Positions 55,972-63,944 of a stretch of 64,000 nt of DNA are shown here, in pieces (the first letter of the stretch is position 1; each line of letters starts with the position of its first letter). The notes under the pieces were generated by a model. The model was not told the origin of the DNA. It was given only the letters and a program-made list of their open reading frames with translations, and did not search any database. The DNA comes from Paenibacillus algorifonticola (GTDB taxonomy: Bacteria > Bacillota > Bacilli > Paenibacillales > Paenibacillaceae): NCBI RefSeq assembly GCF_000971975.1, contig NZ_KQ040779.1, positions 170,757 to 234,756 of the forward strand, in the 5' to 3' direction. The position numbers and the translations under genes are program-made.

Positions 55972-56804
55972 ATATACCCAAAATCCCTTTAGCGGACTGG
56001 ATTGGGGCGCTGGAAACATGGCTTGAAACCCATCTCGGCCCGCTTTTTAAGCTTATTAAAGTGGTCGTAGGCGAAACGGTTGGCGGATTAAATATCGCTC
56101 TCGACTTTTTCCCTCCGCTTGTGCTTATTATTCTATTTACCGCAGCAGCTTGGTTTCTCGGCAAATGGCGCATGGCGCTGTTTACGTTTGTCGGCCTGCT
56201 CATCATTGATAATCTCGGCTATTGGAGCCAGACGATGCAGACGCTGTCGCTCGTGCTGACCTCCGCCCTCATTTCAGTGGTGGTTGGCGTTCCAGTTGGC
56301 ATTTTGTGTGCACGTAAAAATAGCATTCAAAATATCGTTACTCCGATTCTTGACTTCATGCAGACGATGCCGGCCTTTGTCTATTTGCTGCCTGCCGTCT
56401 CCTTCTTCTCGCTTGGCGTCGTGCCAGGCGTCATCGCTTCGATTATTTTTGCGATTCCACCAACGATTCGCATGACCAATCTCGGCATTCGCCAAGTTCC
56501 AGAAGAGCTGACTGAAGCGGCTGATGCCTTCGGCTCTACACCGTCGCAGAAGCTGATCAAGCTGCAATTGCCGATTGCGCTGCCGAGCATTATGGCGGGC
56601 ATCAACCAGACGATTATGCTGTCGCTTTCGATGGTCGTTATCGCATCCATGATTGGCGCACAGGGCGTTGGATCGTACGTGTACCGCGCTGTGACGCAGG
56701 GCAACACCGGAGTCGGCTTTGAAGCGGGGATCGCAATCGTTATATTGGCGATTATCCTCGACCGCTTGACGCAAAATGCGATACGCCGTACGAAAAAGGC
56801 GTAA
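55968..56804 (+). CDS. opuAB: Glycine betaine ABC transporter permease
   Basis: 278 residues, six spans, ProW type: the leading helix IPLADWIGALETWLETHLGPLF, DNLGYWSQTMQTLSLVLTS, the family loop TPILDFMQTMPAFVYLLPAVSFFSLGVVPGVIAS and the EAA-like region AADAFGSTPSQKLIKLQLPIALPSIMAGI. Starts at the ATGA overlapping the opuAA stop, so translationally coupled. Forms the membrane channel for betaine import. Confidence 0.96.
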   Translation: MNIPKIPLADWIGALETWLETHLGPLFKLIKVVVGETVGGLNIALDFFPPLVLIILFTAAAWFLGKWRMALFTFVGLLIIDNLGYWSQTMQTLSLVLTSALISVVVGVPVGILCARKNSIQNIVTPILDFMQTMPAFVYLLPAVSFFSLGVVPGVIASIIFAIPPTIRMTNLGIRQVPEELTEAADAFGSTPSQKLIKLQLPIALPSIMAGINQTIMLSLSMVVIASMIGAQGVGSYVYRAVTQGNTGVGFEAGIAIVILAIILDRLTQNAIRRTKKA

Positions 56805-56882
56805 GCAATCTTAAGTGCTATCCGCCTTTACAGCGGAATAGCTGCAATATCAATCGAATGATTTTTAGAAGGAGTGTTATTG

Positions 56883-57737
56883 TTGAGAAAAATGAAAATG
56901 CTAGTTGCTGCCGTTATGCTCGCTGTTCTAGTCGCCGGCTGTTCTTCCGCCGGAGGAAGCAAGGACATTACCCTCGCTTATGTCGCTTGGGATTCAGAAA
57001 TTGCCAGCACCTATGTTGTAAAGGAAGTATTGGAACAGAAGCTGGGCTACAAGGTTGAAATGCTCCAAGTTGATGCCGGACCGATGTGGGCTGGCGTTTC
57101 CGACGGAAGCGCTGACGGAATCGTTGCGGCTTGGCTTCCAAGCACGCATGCCTCTTATGCAGACAAATACAAAGGGCAGTATGAGGATCTCGGCGCTAAC
57201 CTCGAAGGTACAAAAACCGGACTTGTCGTTCCCGCTTATATGGACATCAAGAGCATCGAGGACTTGAATGATACGACGGGGCCCGAGCTGGACTATAAAA
57301 TTATCGGCATTGAGCCGGGTGCCGGACTTATGATGGCGTCGGAGAAAGCGCTCGATGAATACGGTCTGCGCGATAAATGGACGCTGCTTGAAAGCTCGTC
57401 CGCTGCGATGTCGCAGGAGCTTCAGAAGGCGTATGACAATAAAGAGCCGATCGTTGTTACCGGCTGGACACCACACTGGATGTTTGCCAAGATGGATTTA
57501 AAATATTTGGATGATCCGAAAAATGTATACGGAGGCGCGGAGCAAATTCATACGATTGTACGCAAAGGGCTGAAGGAGGACAAAGCGGAAGCTTACGCTT
57601 TCCTAGACAAGTTCAACTGGACGCCGGATGATATGGCGAAGGTCATGGTTGCAATACAAGGCGGTGAAACGCCGGAAGCTGCCGCGAAGGCTTGGGTTGA
57701 AGGCAACGCCGAGCTGGTTGATGCTTGGTTGAAGTAA
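56883..57737 (+). CDS. opuAC: Glycine betaine-binding lipoprotein
   Basis: About 284 residues. Lipoprotein signal with lipobox LVAGCSS; then the OpuAC/ProX fold DITLAYVAWDSEIASTYVVKEVLEQKLGYKVEM, the binding-pocket segments MWAGVSDGSADGIVAAWLPSTHA and VTGWTPHWMFAKMDLKYLDDPK. TTG 56883, eight bases after AAGGAG, is preferred; TTG 56880 and GTG 56874 are alternatives. Captures betaine outside the cell for OpuAB. The gap to opuAB is about 80 bases. Confidence 0.95.
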   Translation: MRKMKMLVAAVMLAVLVAGCSSAGGSKDITLAYVAWDSEIASTYVVKEVLEQKLGYKVEMLQVDAGPMWAGVSDGSADGIVAAWLPSTHASYADKYKGQYEDLGANLEGTKTGLVVPAYMDIKSIEDLNDTTGPELDYKIIGIEPGAGLMMASEKALDEYGLRDKWTLLESSSAAMSQELQKAYDNKEPIVVTGWTPHWMFAKMDLKYLDDPKNVYGGAEQIHTIVRKGLKEDKAEAYAFLDKFNWTPDDMAKVMVAIQGGETPEAAAKAWVEGNAELVDAWLK

Positions 57738-57744
57738 TTCAATC

Positions 57745-57773
57745 TTGCTTTCAGGAGCAACGCACGCTATAAT
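57745..57773 (+). promoter_or_regulatory. Sigma-A promoter of the serS T-box transcript
   Basis: TTGCTT (57745-57750), a 17-base spacer and TATAAT (57768-57773). Transcription would start near 57780, just before the T-box. Confidence 0.8.
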
Positions 57774-57779
57774 ACATCT

Positions 57780-57985
57780 AATTTCATTACAACGACTTGC
57801 TGATGACGAGATTCCAACTCCGAGGCGTTCTCGTCAAGAGAGATGTTTGGCACTTCTCCTAAGTTAACCGGGCCCGCCCGTTATCGCGGAACCAAAGCGG
57901 ATCGTTCGGCATTGCCGTCCGGTCAAATTGGGTGGCACCGCGAGTTTAACGCTCCTCGTCCCAAAAGGATGAGGGGCGTTTTTTG
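57780..57985 (+). promoter_or_regulatory. serS: T-box riboswitch controlling serS
   Basis: T-box core GGGTGGCACCGCGAG at 57930-57944, then terminator arms AACGCTCCTCGTCC (57948-57961) and GGATGAGGGGCGTT (57967-57980) with a T-run. An apical stem GACGAG/CTCGTC near 57804-57829 is probably the stem I region. The leader senses uncharged serine tRNA. I cannot place the specifier codon with certainty. The leader is shorter than many T-boxes. Confidence 0.85.
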
Positions 57986-58019
57986 CGTTTTTATTTAAAA
58001 GATGAAGGAGCGCGGTAAC

Positions 58020-59450
58020 ATGCTGGACATGAAATGGATTCGCGAAAACAAGGAGCTGGTACAGCAAGCGGCGGAGCATAAGGGGCTGGATTTTAACGTC
58101 CAGCAGCTGCTTGAAGCGGATACTCGCAGACGCGAGCTGCAGCAGCAGGCGGATGAACTTAGGCAGGAGCGAAATACGCATTCGCAGCACATTGGAAAGC
58201 TGATGCAGAGCGCAAACGCGAGGCGGCAGAAGCAAGGGTCGGAGCAAACTATTGAGCCCGAACAGTATACAGAGCCGTTACAGCAGGCAGCAGAGCAACA
58301 GCAATTGGCAGCGCTAGAACCGCTGCCAGTAACTAAGCAAGAGCAGGCCGCGCAATTGAAGCAAGCGGTAGCGAAAATTAATAAGCAGCTAAAGCCCTGC
58401 GAGGAACAGCTGCTTGAAGCCGAGCAGCAATTCCGCAAGCTTATGCTGGAGGTCCCCAATCCGGCTTCGCCCGATACGCCCATTGGCAAGTCGGATGCAG
58501 ACAATGTGGAAGTGCGCCGAATAGGCAGCATTCCGGCTCCCGCTTTTGCGCTGCGGGATCATGTGGAGCTGGGAGAGCTGCACGGCATGATTGATATTAA
58601 TCGCGGCGTTCGGACGGCGGGCACGCGCAGCTATTATTTGAAAGGCGCAGGTGCATTGCTGCACCGCGCCGTACAGCAGCTCGCGCTCGACTATTTGCTG
58701 GAGCGCGGATTTACGCTGCTTGATGTGCCTCTGATGGTAAGAGAGGAGGCGATGTACAATACGGGTTATTTCCCTGCGGGCACAGATTCGGCTTACCGAA
58801 TCGACGGCGAAAATCGCTGGCTGATCGGAACGTCGGAAGTGCCGCTAGTCGCCTATTATGATAATGAAATCGTCGATGTTGTCGAGCCGATTCGGCTTAC
58901 CGCGGCAACCGCCTGCTTCCGCAGCGAGGTCGGCTCGGCAGGCCGGGATGTGCGCGGCCTCTACCGCGTGCATCAATTTGCCAAGGTTGAGCAGGTCGTG
59001 CTTTGTGAAGCCGATCCTGCCCGTTCGGAGGCGATGCTCCACGAAATAACGGCGAATGCGGAACAGCTGCTGCAATTGCTGGAGCTGCCCTATCGGGTTG
59101 TTGCTGTCTGCAGCGGCGATATGTCGCCAAAAAATTATAAGCAATTTGACATTGAAACGTGGATGCCGAGCAGGCAAGCTTATGGCGAGACACATTCGTC
59201 GTCGAACGTGCATGATTTTCAGGCGCGGCGCTCGAATATTCGCTATCGTGATGCAGAAGGCAAGCTTCGTTACTGCCACACGCTCAACAATACGGCAGTC
59301 GCAACGCCGCGCATTCTCATCCCGCTGCTGGAAAATCATCAGCTGGAAGACGGATCGATTTATATTCCAGCAGCACTGCGCCCTTATATGAACGGGCTGG
59401 AAATGCTGCAAGCTCCAGCCGCCCCTGTAGAGGAATCGGTTTACGAGTAG
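58020..59450 (+). CDS. serS: Seryl-tRNA synthetase with expanded coiled-coil arm
   Basis: About 476 residues; the usual bacterial length is about 425. N-terminal MLDMKWIRENKE, coiled-coil arm that carries an extra stretch rich in Gln, Glu and Ala (about residues 75-120), then class II motifs: VPLMVREEAMYNTGYFPAGTDSAYRI, TAATACFRSEVGSAGRDVRGLYRVHQFAKVEQ (motif 2) and SNVHDFQARRSNIRYRDAEG, motif 3 near NNTAVATPRILIPLLENHQ. ATG 58020 has AAGGAG nine bases upstream. Under T-box control. A second serS elsewhere is possible, which would make this an inducible isozyme. Confidence 0.9.
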   Translation: MLDMKWIRENKELVQQAAEHKGLDFNVQQLLEADTRRRELQQQADELRQERNTHSQHIGKLMQSANARRQKQGSEQTIEPEQYTEPLQQAAEQQQLAALEPLPVTKQEQAAQLKQAVAKINKQLKPCEEQLLEAEQQFRKLMLEVPNPASPDTPIGKSDADNVEVRRIGSIPAPAFALRDHVELGELHGMIDINRGVRTAGTRSYYLKGAGALLHRAVQQLALDYLLERGFTLLDVPLMVREEAMYNTGYFPAGTDSAYRIDGENRWLIGTSEVPLVAYYDNEIVDVVEPIRLTAATACFRSEVGSAGRDVRGLYRVHQFAKVEQVVLCEADPARSEAMLHEITANAEQLLQLLELPYRVVAVCSGDMSPKNYKQFDIETWMPSRQAYGETHSSSNVHDFQARRSNIRYRDAEGKLRYCHTLNNTAVATPRILIPLLENHQLEDGSIYIPAALRPYMNGLEMLQAPAAPVEESVYE

Positions 59451-59503
59451 CGCAGCCCGAAGTAAAGCATGACCATGCAGCATTTCGCGATTAGGCTGGA
59501 GAA

Positions 59504-59540
59504 TAAAAAACAAGCGCTGCTTGAACGGCAGCGCTTGTCT
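59504..59540. terminator. Terminator between serS and the SRPBCC gene
   Basis: Arms CAAGCGCTGC (59511-59520) and GCAGCGCTTG (59528-59537). Leftward it ends in a T-run of six, and rightward in CTCATTTTAT. Confidence 0.85.
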
Positions 59541-59623
59541 CATTTTATAATTGAACAGCAGTTCGAAAGGAACGGGCAGATTGCTGGATCGCTTTATTTT
59601 TCTAAGCAATAATGACGTTATGG

Positions 59624-60136
59624 TTATTTCAGCTCTTCCAAGTATGCAACCAGGCGATCCGACGTTTCGCTGATGCCCTGCTCCATTCCCATTTCGATAA
59701 CCGTTTTGAGTGCTTCCTCGGTTGGATAGCGGGTCACGCTTACGAATTTGGTTTTGCCATCCTCCGTCGCTTCGAACGTCATGATGACGTCAGCTGCCGG
59801 CATATCTGCCGACTCATTGCCTTCGGCATCGGAGAAATAGTCGACATAGGCGATTTTTTCATTCGTTACAATTTCCTTATATACGCCCTTGCCCCACGAT
59901 TCAAAGCCGTAAAAGTCCCCTTGGTTCTCGTCGATGCATTTCATGCAGTAATGCCATACGCCGCCTGGGCGGAAATCTACTGTGCAAGCCGACAAAATCC
60001 AGCCATTCGGTCCCCACCAATGCTTCAAATGCTCTGCCGTCGAATGTGCTTCAAATACGAGTTTATGAGGTGCATCAAAAACCCGCTCCATCGTAAGTAC
60101 CTGTCCTTCAACCTTAAAGCTTAATTTGTTCGTCAT
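59624..60136 (-). CDS. SRPBCC/AHSA1-family protein
   Basis: 170 residues, START-like hydrophobic cavity fold: LTMERVFDAPHKLVFEAHSTAEHLKHWWGPNGWILSACTVDFRPGGVWHYCMK and VKVTRYPTEEALKTVIEMGMEQGISETSDRLVAYL-type C-terminal helix. Such proteins bind small hydrophobic ligands. Located 19 bases downstream of an ArsR gene on the same strand, the usual pairing, with the terminator at 59504. Confidence 0.9.
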   Translation of the reverse strand: MTNKLSFKVEGQVLTMERVFDAPHKLVFEAHSTAEHLKHWWGPNGWILSACTVDFRPGGVWHYCMKCIDENQGDFYGFESWGKGVYKEIVTNEKIAYVDYFSDAEGNESADMPAADVIMTFEATEDGKTKFVSVTRYPTEEALKTVIEMGMEQGISETSDRLVAYLEELK

Positions 60137-60155
60137 TGTAATTTCCTCCTGAATG

Positions 60156-60485
60156 TTAGTTTGGTTTGCGATCCCGTTCCTTCAACTGCTGCAAGTAAAG
60201 ATCCAATTTGTCGAACCGCTCGCTCCATAGGCTGCGATACGTTTCCAGCCAGCTGTCCATCGCCTGAAGCGGCTCCACCCGAAGCTTGTAATAACGGCGA
60301 TTGGCTGCTGCCTGCACCTCGACAAGTCCCGCTTCAAGCAAAATACGCAAATGCTTGGAAGCTTGAGGCTGACGAATGTGCAGACGATCAGCAATTTCTC
60401 CGACAGTCAAGGAACCATCCACGAGCAGCTCCATGATCCGCAGGCGTGTCGGGTCGGATAATGCGCTGAATGTCGTAGCATCCAT
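60156..60485 (-). CDS. ArsR-family transcriptional regulator
   Basis: 109 residues. Winged helix with TFSALSDPTRLRIMELLVDGSLTVGEIADRLHIRQPQASKHLRILLEAGLVEVQAAANRRYYKL, no metal-binding ELCVCDL cysteines, so not an arsenic sensor. ATG 60485 is used with AAAGGACG upstream; the upstream in-frame residues look non-coding. Regulates the following SRPBCC gene, probably itself. Confidence 0.93.
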   Translation of the reverse strand: MDATTFSALSDPTRLRIMELLVDGSLTVGEIADRLHIRQPQASKHLRILLEAGLVEVQAAANRRYYKLRVEPLQAMDSWLETYRSLWSERFDKLDLYLQQLKERDRKPN

Positions 60486-60734
60486 AAAAACCGCGTCCTT
60501 TAATGGCGCTGTTAGAATCAAAGGGAAGTCAGCGCTATGAAGTAGCTTTCGTTTCCCTGTTTTGAATATACCATTTTAGGAATATTCCCGTCAAGGAATA
60601 ATTAAAACTTCCGTCGAGCTTGATTTACACCACATAGTTTTACATAAAAAAAGCCGCTAACAAGCATCAAATTTTCCACCGGCTTATATATAAAGATCAA
60701 AAAAGGAGCTGCACCCTCGCGGCGTGCGCTCCTT

Positions 60735-60928
60735 CTAGCCTTTCAATGATCCGGCGGCAATGCCGGAAATAAAATACCTTTGCAGCAATAAAAATAAAAT
60801 AAGCATCGGCAGTGAGTTCAGTACTACTCCAGTCAGCAGCCCCGGATAATTGGTCGAATATTCACCCTGAAATTGCAAAAGCGCTAAGGGCAGTGTCATT
60901 TTCGCCTTATCCGTAGCGTTCATCATGC
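60735..60928 (-). pseudogene. C-terminal fragment of a sugar ABC permease
   Basis: The frame ends TLPLALLQFQGEYSTNYPGLLTGVVLNSLPMLILFLLLQRYFISGIAAGSLKG, the last 55 or so residues of a MalG/MsmG-type carbohydrate permease. All upstream spans and the EAA loop are gone. The fragment is joined near 60926 to a monooxygenase start at NATDKAKM, so a deletion fused two unrelated genes. Confidence 0.8.
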
Positions 60929-61326
60929 GCATGGACAAGCGGATCGCCAAGCTCCTCCAAATCCTGCACCGAGCTTCCCGTCACAACGTTAATCATCGCG
61001 CGTCCGCCAGATAATTGATCAAGCGCCGCTCCCATCCGGGCCGACAGCACCGGGGTTACAAGGCCGGGACGCACCGCTACGAGCGGGCGAAGCGTCGTCG
61101 TGTGGCTCATAATAGCCGAGCCGACAACCCAGGCGTCCAAGCATGGGCCGCCCGTTGGGATCAGTACGAAGCCTAAGCCTGCTTTTTCAGCCGTTTTAGC
61201 CACATCAATCAAATAGTCCAGCGTAGGTTCCCTCTCCGATGCTACGCCTACGTAGCTGCCGTCTCCTGCCGTAGGCAGAAACCAGCCAAATTCTATCTCT
61301 TTATGTTCATTAAGATTACTCACCAT
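60907..61326 (-). pseudogene. N-terminal fragment of an LLM (SsuD-like) monooxygenase
   Basis: Starts MVSNLNEHKEIEFGWFLPTAGDGSYVGV and continues [81 protein letters not shown], then ELGDPLVHAHDERYG and a stop. This is only about 140 of the usual 370 residues. ATG 61326 has AAAGGAG upstream. It runs into the ABC permease tail, so the rest of the gene, including the active barrel end, is deleted. An AraC gene is divergent. Confidence 0.8.
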
Positions 61327-61640
61327 TATGTTCTCCTTTACGGGTATGTCGCTGAATCCGTGAGCAGCCCGTATCTCCAGTTCGTCTGGCAGATGCCTTT
61401 GGTACATCCGGCTGTCCGGTCAATAACCAACAATTTTAGTAGGAATAGTTGAATTTGCATCATAACAATCAACCATTAGCGGGTCAATGTCATTTCGCGG
61501 CGTATTAAACTTGTCATTTTGTGATGTCGAATCATTTGCTATACTGGGTGAGGTTATGTAATTTCACAGCGCCATTTAAGTAAAGATAGATTAATAGATT
61601 GTAGGCCAAGCACGTTTAAACATGGAAAAAAGGGGTATTA

Positions 61641-62535
61641 ATGATGAGACCGAATATGCGTGAGGACCATCATGAATGGCTGGAAATCTATCATTTCACG
61701 CCTTCTGCTTTCGAGAAATCGGGGGCCGCATGGCCGATTAGGGTTGGGACGAATATCGCCAAGCCGAATTATCATATCGGCCCGCGCACCACGCCTTACT
61801 ATTATTTGCTAGGCGTGCTGGAGGGGCAAGGAACGTTCATTCAGGGCAACATGGCGTACACGCTGCGTCCAAATGATCTGTTCTGCCTTTTCCCGCAGGT
61901 TACCCATGACTATTTCACCTTGGCGGAGGAGCCGCTGCACAAAATCTTTTTTGCATTTGACGGCAAGAAAGCGCTCCAGCTATTGGCTAGGCTCGGGCTT
62001 GGCCCGCAATCGCCTCATGCACCCGGCGCACTGACACCGAAGGCCGCCGCTTTTATGCAGCAGCTTTTTGCGGCTCGTCAGCCACTCTGGTCCGCCGAAT
62101 ACCGACCTGGCGCGGCTGAGCCTTTTTCACCGCATTTGGGATGAGCTTGTTTCATCCGCTTCTCCTGCCGCTGTCCCCCACGACCATCGCAGCATCAGTT
62201 GGCTGCAAAAGGGGCTGGAGTATATGGAGATTCCTTATGCGGAAGGCATTAACGTGGAGAGCGTCTCTCTTTATGTGGGCGTGAACCGCACCCATTTCAC
62301 TAAACAATTCAGCAAAGCATACGGCATAACACCGGTCCAATATATCCAGCAGCTAAAAATGGGCGAAGCCAAGCGGCTTCTGGCGCAAACCGGCTATACG
62401 TTATCGGAAATCGCCAGCTCCATCGGCTTTCCCGACCTCTTTTCTTTTTCCAAAGCGTTTAAGAAAAATATGGGGGTTGCGCCCAAGCAATACCGCTCCC
62501 AGCTCATTAGCGGGCAAAGAGAGAGCAACGATTGA
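61641..62535 (+). pseudogene. AraC-family regulator, frameshifted
   Basis: The first frame (61641-62144) is a cupin-type N-terminal domain (YHIGPRTTPYYYLLGVLEGQGTFIQGNMAYTLRPNDLFCLFPQVTHDYF). At about 62103 the frame changes; the second frame (from 62068) continues DLARLSLFHRIWDELV and carries the AraC DNA-binding double HTH (NVESVSLYVGVNRTHFTKQFSKAYGITPVQYIQQLKMGEAKRLLAQTGYTLSEIASSIGFPDLFSFSKAFKKNMGV). A one-base slip would restore about 297 residues. Either a true lesion or an assembly error. Divergent from the monooxygenase fragment. Confidence 0.8.
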
Positions 62536-62600
62536 CAGCTGTAACTGTATAAATTATAATTACAGTATTATCATTGTTAAATTGTAATGAGTTTCAAGGT

Positions 62601-62742
62601 GAAACGGCCGTCGCCATCCTTTGGCGGCGCGGCGCGTTTCATTCCGAGAAATATAGAGAAAGGATAGCGTTACGATATCCTTTCCTATATTTCAAGCGTA
62701 AACGGCTGAAGCCGTCCTCTGGTGGCTAAGCTACCGTTTCGC
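62601..62742. repeat. Cluster of three palindromes
   Basis: Hairpin A 62601-62640 (GAAACGGCC...GCGTTTC), B 62648-62692 (GAAATATAGAGAAAGGATA with TATCCTTTCCTATATTTC), C 62697-62742 (GTAAACGG...CCGTTTCG). No gene lies inside. Resembles a REP/BOX-type structured repeat. Confidence 0.7.
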
Positions 62743-62759
62743 GATGAAAGATAAGCCCA

Positions 62760-62780
62760 TTATAAGTGTATAACTTATAA
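62760..62780. promoter_or_regulatory. Inverted repeat upstream of the IDEAL protein gene
   Basis: Perfect TTATAAGT-GTATA-ACTTATAA, 66 bases before the start. Possible operator or promoter element; function unknown. Confidence 0.45.
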
Positions 62781-62845
62781 ATGCTTATATTTTGAAAAAA
62801 TCAGGCATAATTGCAGGTTCCATTAAACGACAGGTGGTGACTGGA

Positions 62846-63250
62846 ATGAATAATGAGATGATAATTAAACCGGGCGACTGGATGAACGGAACGACTGGAA
62901 ATGGCGAGCTGATGCTTGGCTTCGTAGAAAGCGTTGATGCTTCCCACGGCACGGTACGGCTATATGTAACGGCATGCGACAATGAGCTTGCTATCGGCAG
63001 AACGATTACGCTTGCGGCTTCACAGGTTAATTTGCTGCGCTCGTCACCGCTGTATACGGTGCAGCAGTTGACGCAGCTGATCGACCTGGCGCTTGCGACG
63101 AACGATGAAGCTTGGTTTAATGAGCTTTCGGGCATGCTCGTCACTTTGAACAATGGCAAGTTGCCGCAGGACAGCTCTCTGCCGAACGCCCATACCAAGA
63201 TTTTCAACCGTCTGGGCATTTCGGTTAATGGAGAAGCAAACGGCTTGTAA
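62846..63250 (+). CDS. IDEAL-like domain protein
   Basis: 134 residues, soluble. The first 70 residues are beta-rich (IIKPGDWMNGTTGNGELMLGFVESVDASHGTVRLYVTACDNE), the second part has a helix resembling the IDEAL motif (LTQLIDLALATNDEAWFNELSGMLVTL). IDEAL proteins in Bacillales occur in small regulators such as YpiB. ATG 62846 with AGGTGG upstream; an earlier in-frame ATG at 62792 lacks a site. Function unknown. Confidence 0.65.
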   Translation: MNNEMIIKPGDWMNGTTGNGELMLGFVESVDASHGTVRLYVTACDNELAIGRTITLAASQVNLLRSSPLYTVQQLTQLIDLALATNDEAWFNELSGMLVTLNNGKLPQDSSLPNAHTKIFNRLGISVNGEANGL

Positions 63251-63298
63251 CACATAGCAGCAAAAAAGTTCGTCGGCACTTGCATGCCGGATGAAGAT

Positions 63299-63330
63299 CG
63301 AGCGTTCCTTCGGGGACGCTCTATTTTTTT
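63299..63330 (+). terminator. Terminator of the IDEAL protein gene
   Basis: Arms GAGCGTTCC and GGGACGCTC around TTCG, then seven T. Confidence 0.88.
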
Positions 63331-63470
63331 GAGTGCGGCAAAAGGCTTGGGGTGAACGAGCGGTGCGTGCTGGGATTGAAGGTGGATTTTACGCAAAATT
63401 TGGGGTTGTATTGTTTTCTGCCATCCCTTACGATGAAAGAAAATAATGTAAGAGAAACAAGTAAAAGACT

Positions 63471-63652
63471 GGTGCGAATGTGAAGCTCCCATGAAATCCC
63501 TAGAGGATTCGCACCTCGACATTTGTCGAAAACGACGTATTTTCATGAGAATGGTTAAAAGTCAATATTTGTTTTAGACTTTTTTAGCATTACTTTTTTT
63601 GAAAATATGCCGGATGAATGCCTGCTTGGCATCATTCATGGGCATTTTCGCT
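63471..63652 (+). promoter_or_regulatory. Leader of CRISPR array 2
   Basis: 182 bases, the same length and clearly the same sequence family as the leader of array 1: GGTGCGAATGTGAAGCTC, ATCCCTAGAGGATTCGCACC, AAAAGTCAAT, TTGTTTTAGA and CATTTTCGCT just before the repeat. The 45-base inverted repeat at 63471-63515 matches 46608-46652. Confidence 0.85.
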
Positions 63653-63796
63653 GTCGCACTCCGTATGGGGTGCGTGGATTGAAACTGTTTTGCCACGGCT
63701 CACGACCTCCTAAACTTGTGTCGCACTCCGTATGGGGTGCGTGGATTGAAACGAATGATCTGAAGCGTATGTGTTTTTATCAATTACGTCGCACTC
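63653..63796 (+). CRISPR. CRISPR array 2, two full repeats and a truncated third
   Basis: Repeats 63653-63685 and 63720-63752 (33 bases, one base different from array 1), spacers of 34 and 35 bases, and a third repeat begun at 63788 (GTCGCACTC) and then lost to the dispersed repeat. Rightward orientation, opposite to array 1. The array probably once extended further. Confidence 0.9.
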
Positions 63797-63944
63797 TGCA
63801 CAAAGATAGGTTTGGTGGACACAGCAGCCGCTATTTCAACAGAATCACGGGTTATGGCACAGTCTGCGGACTCAGGAGCCGCTAATATGCTGCAAATGGC
63901 CATTTTTTCGGGATAATGAGGATGATAACGGATTTCCTGTAGCT
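63795..63944. repeat. Dispersed repeat, copy 2
   Basis: About 150 bp similar to 40217-40366 (GGACACAGCAGC, GGGTTATGGCAC, GCGGACTCAGGAGC, GGATTTCCTGT). It starts within CRISPR repeat 3. Beyond 63944 the sequence ends without a gene. Confidence 0.75.
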
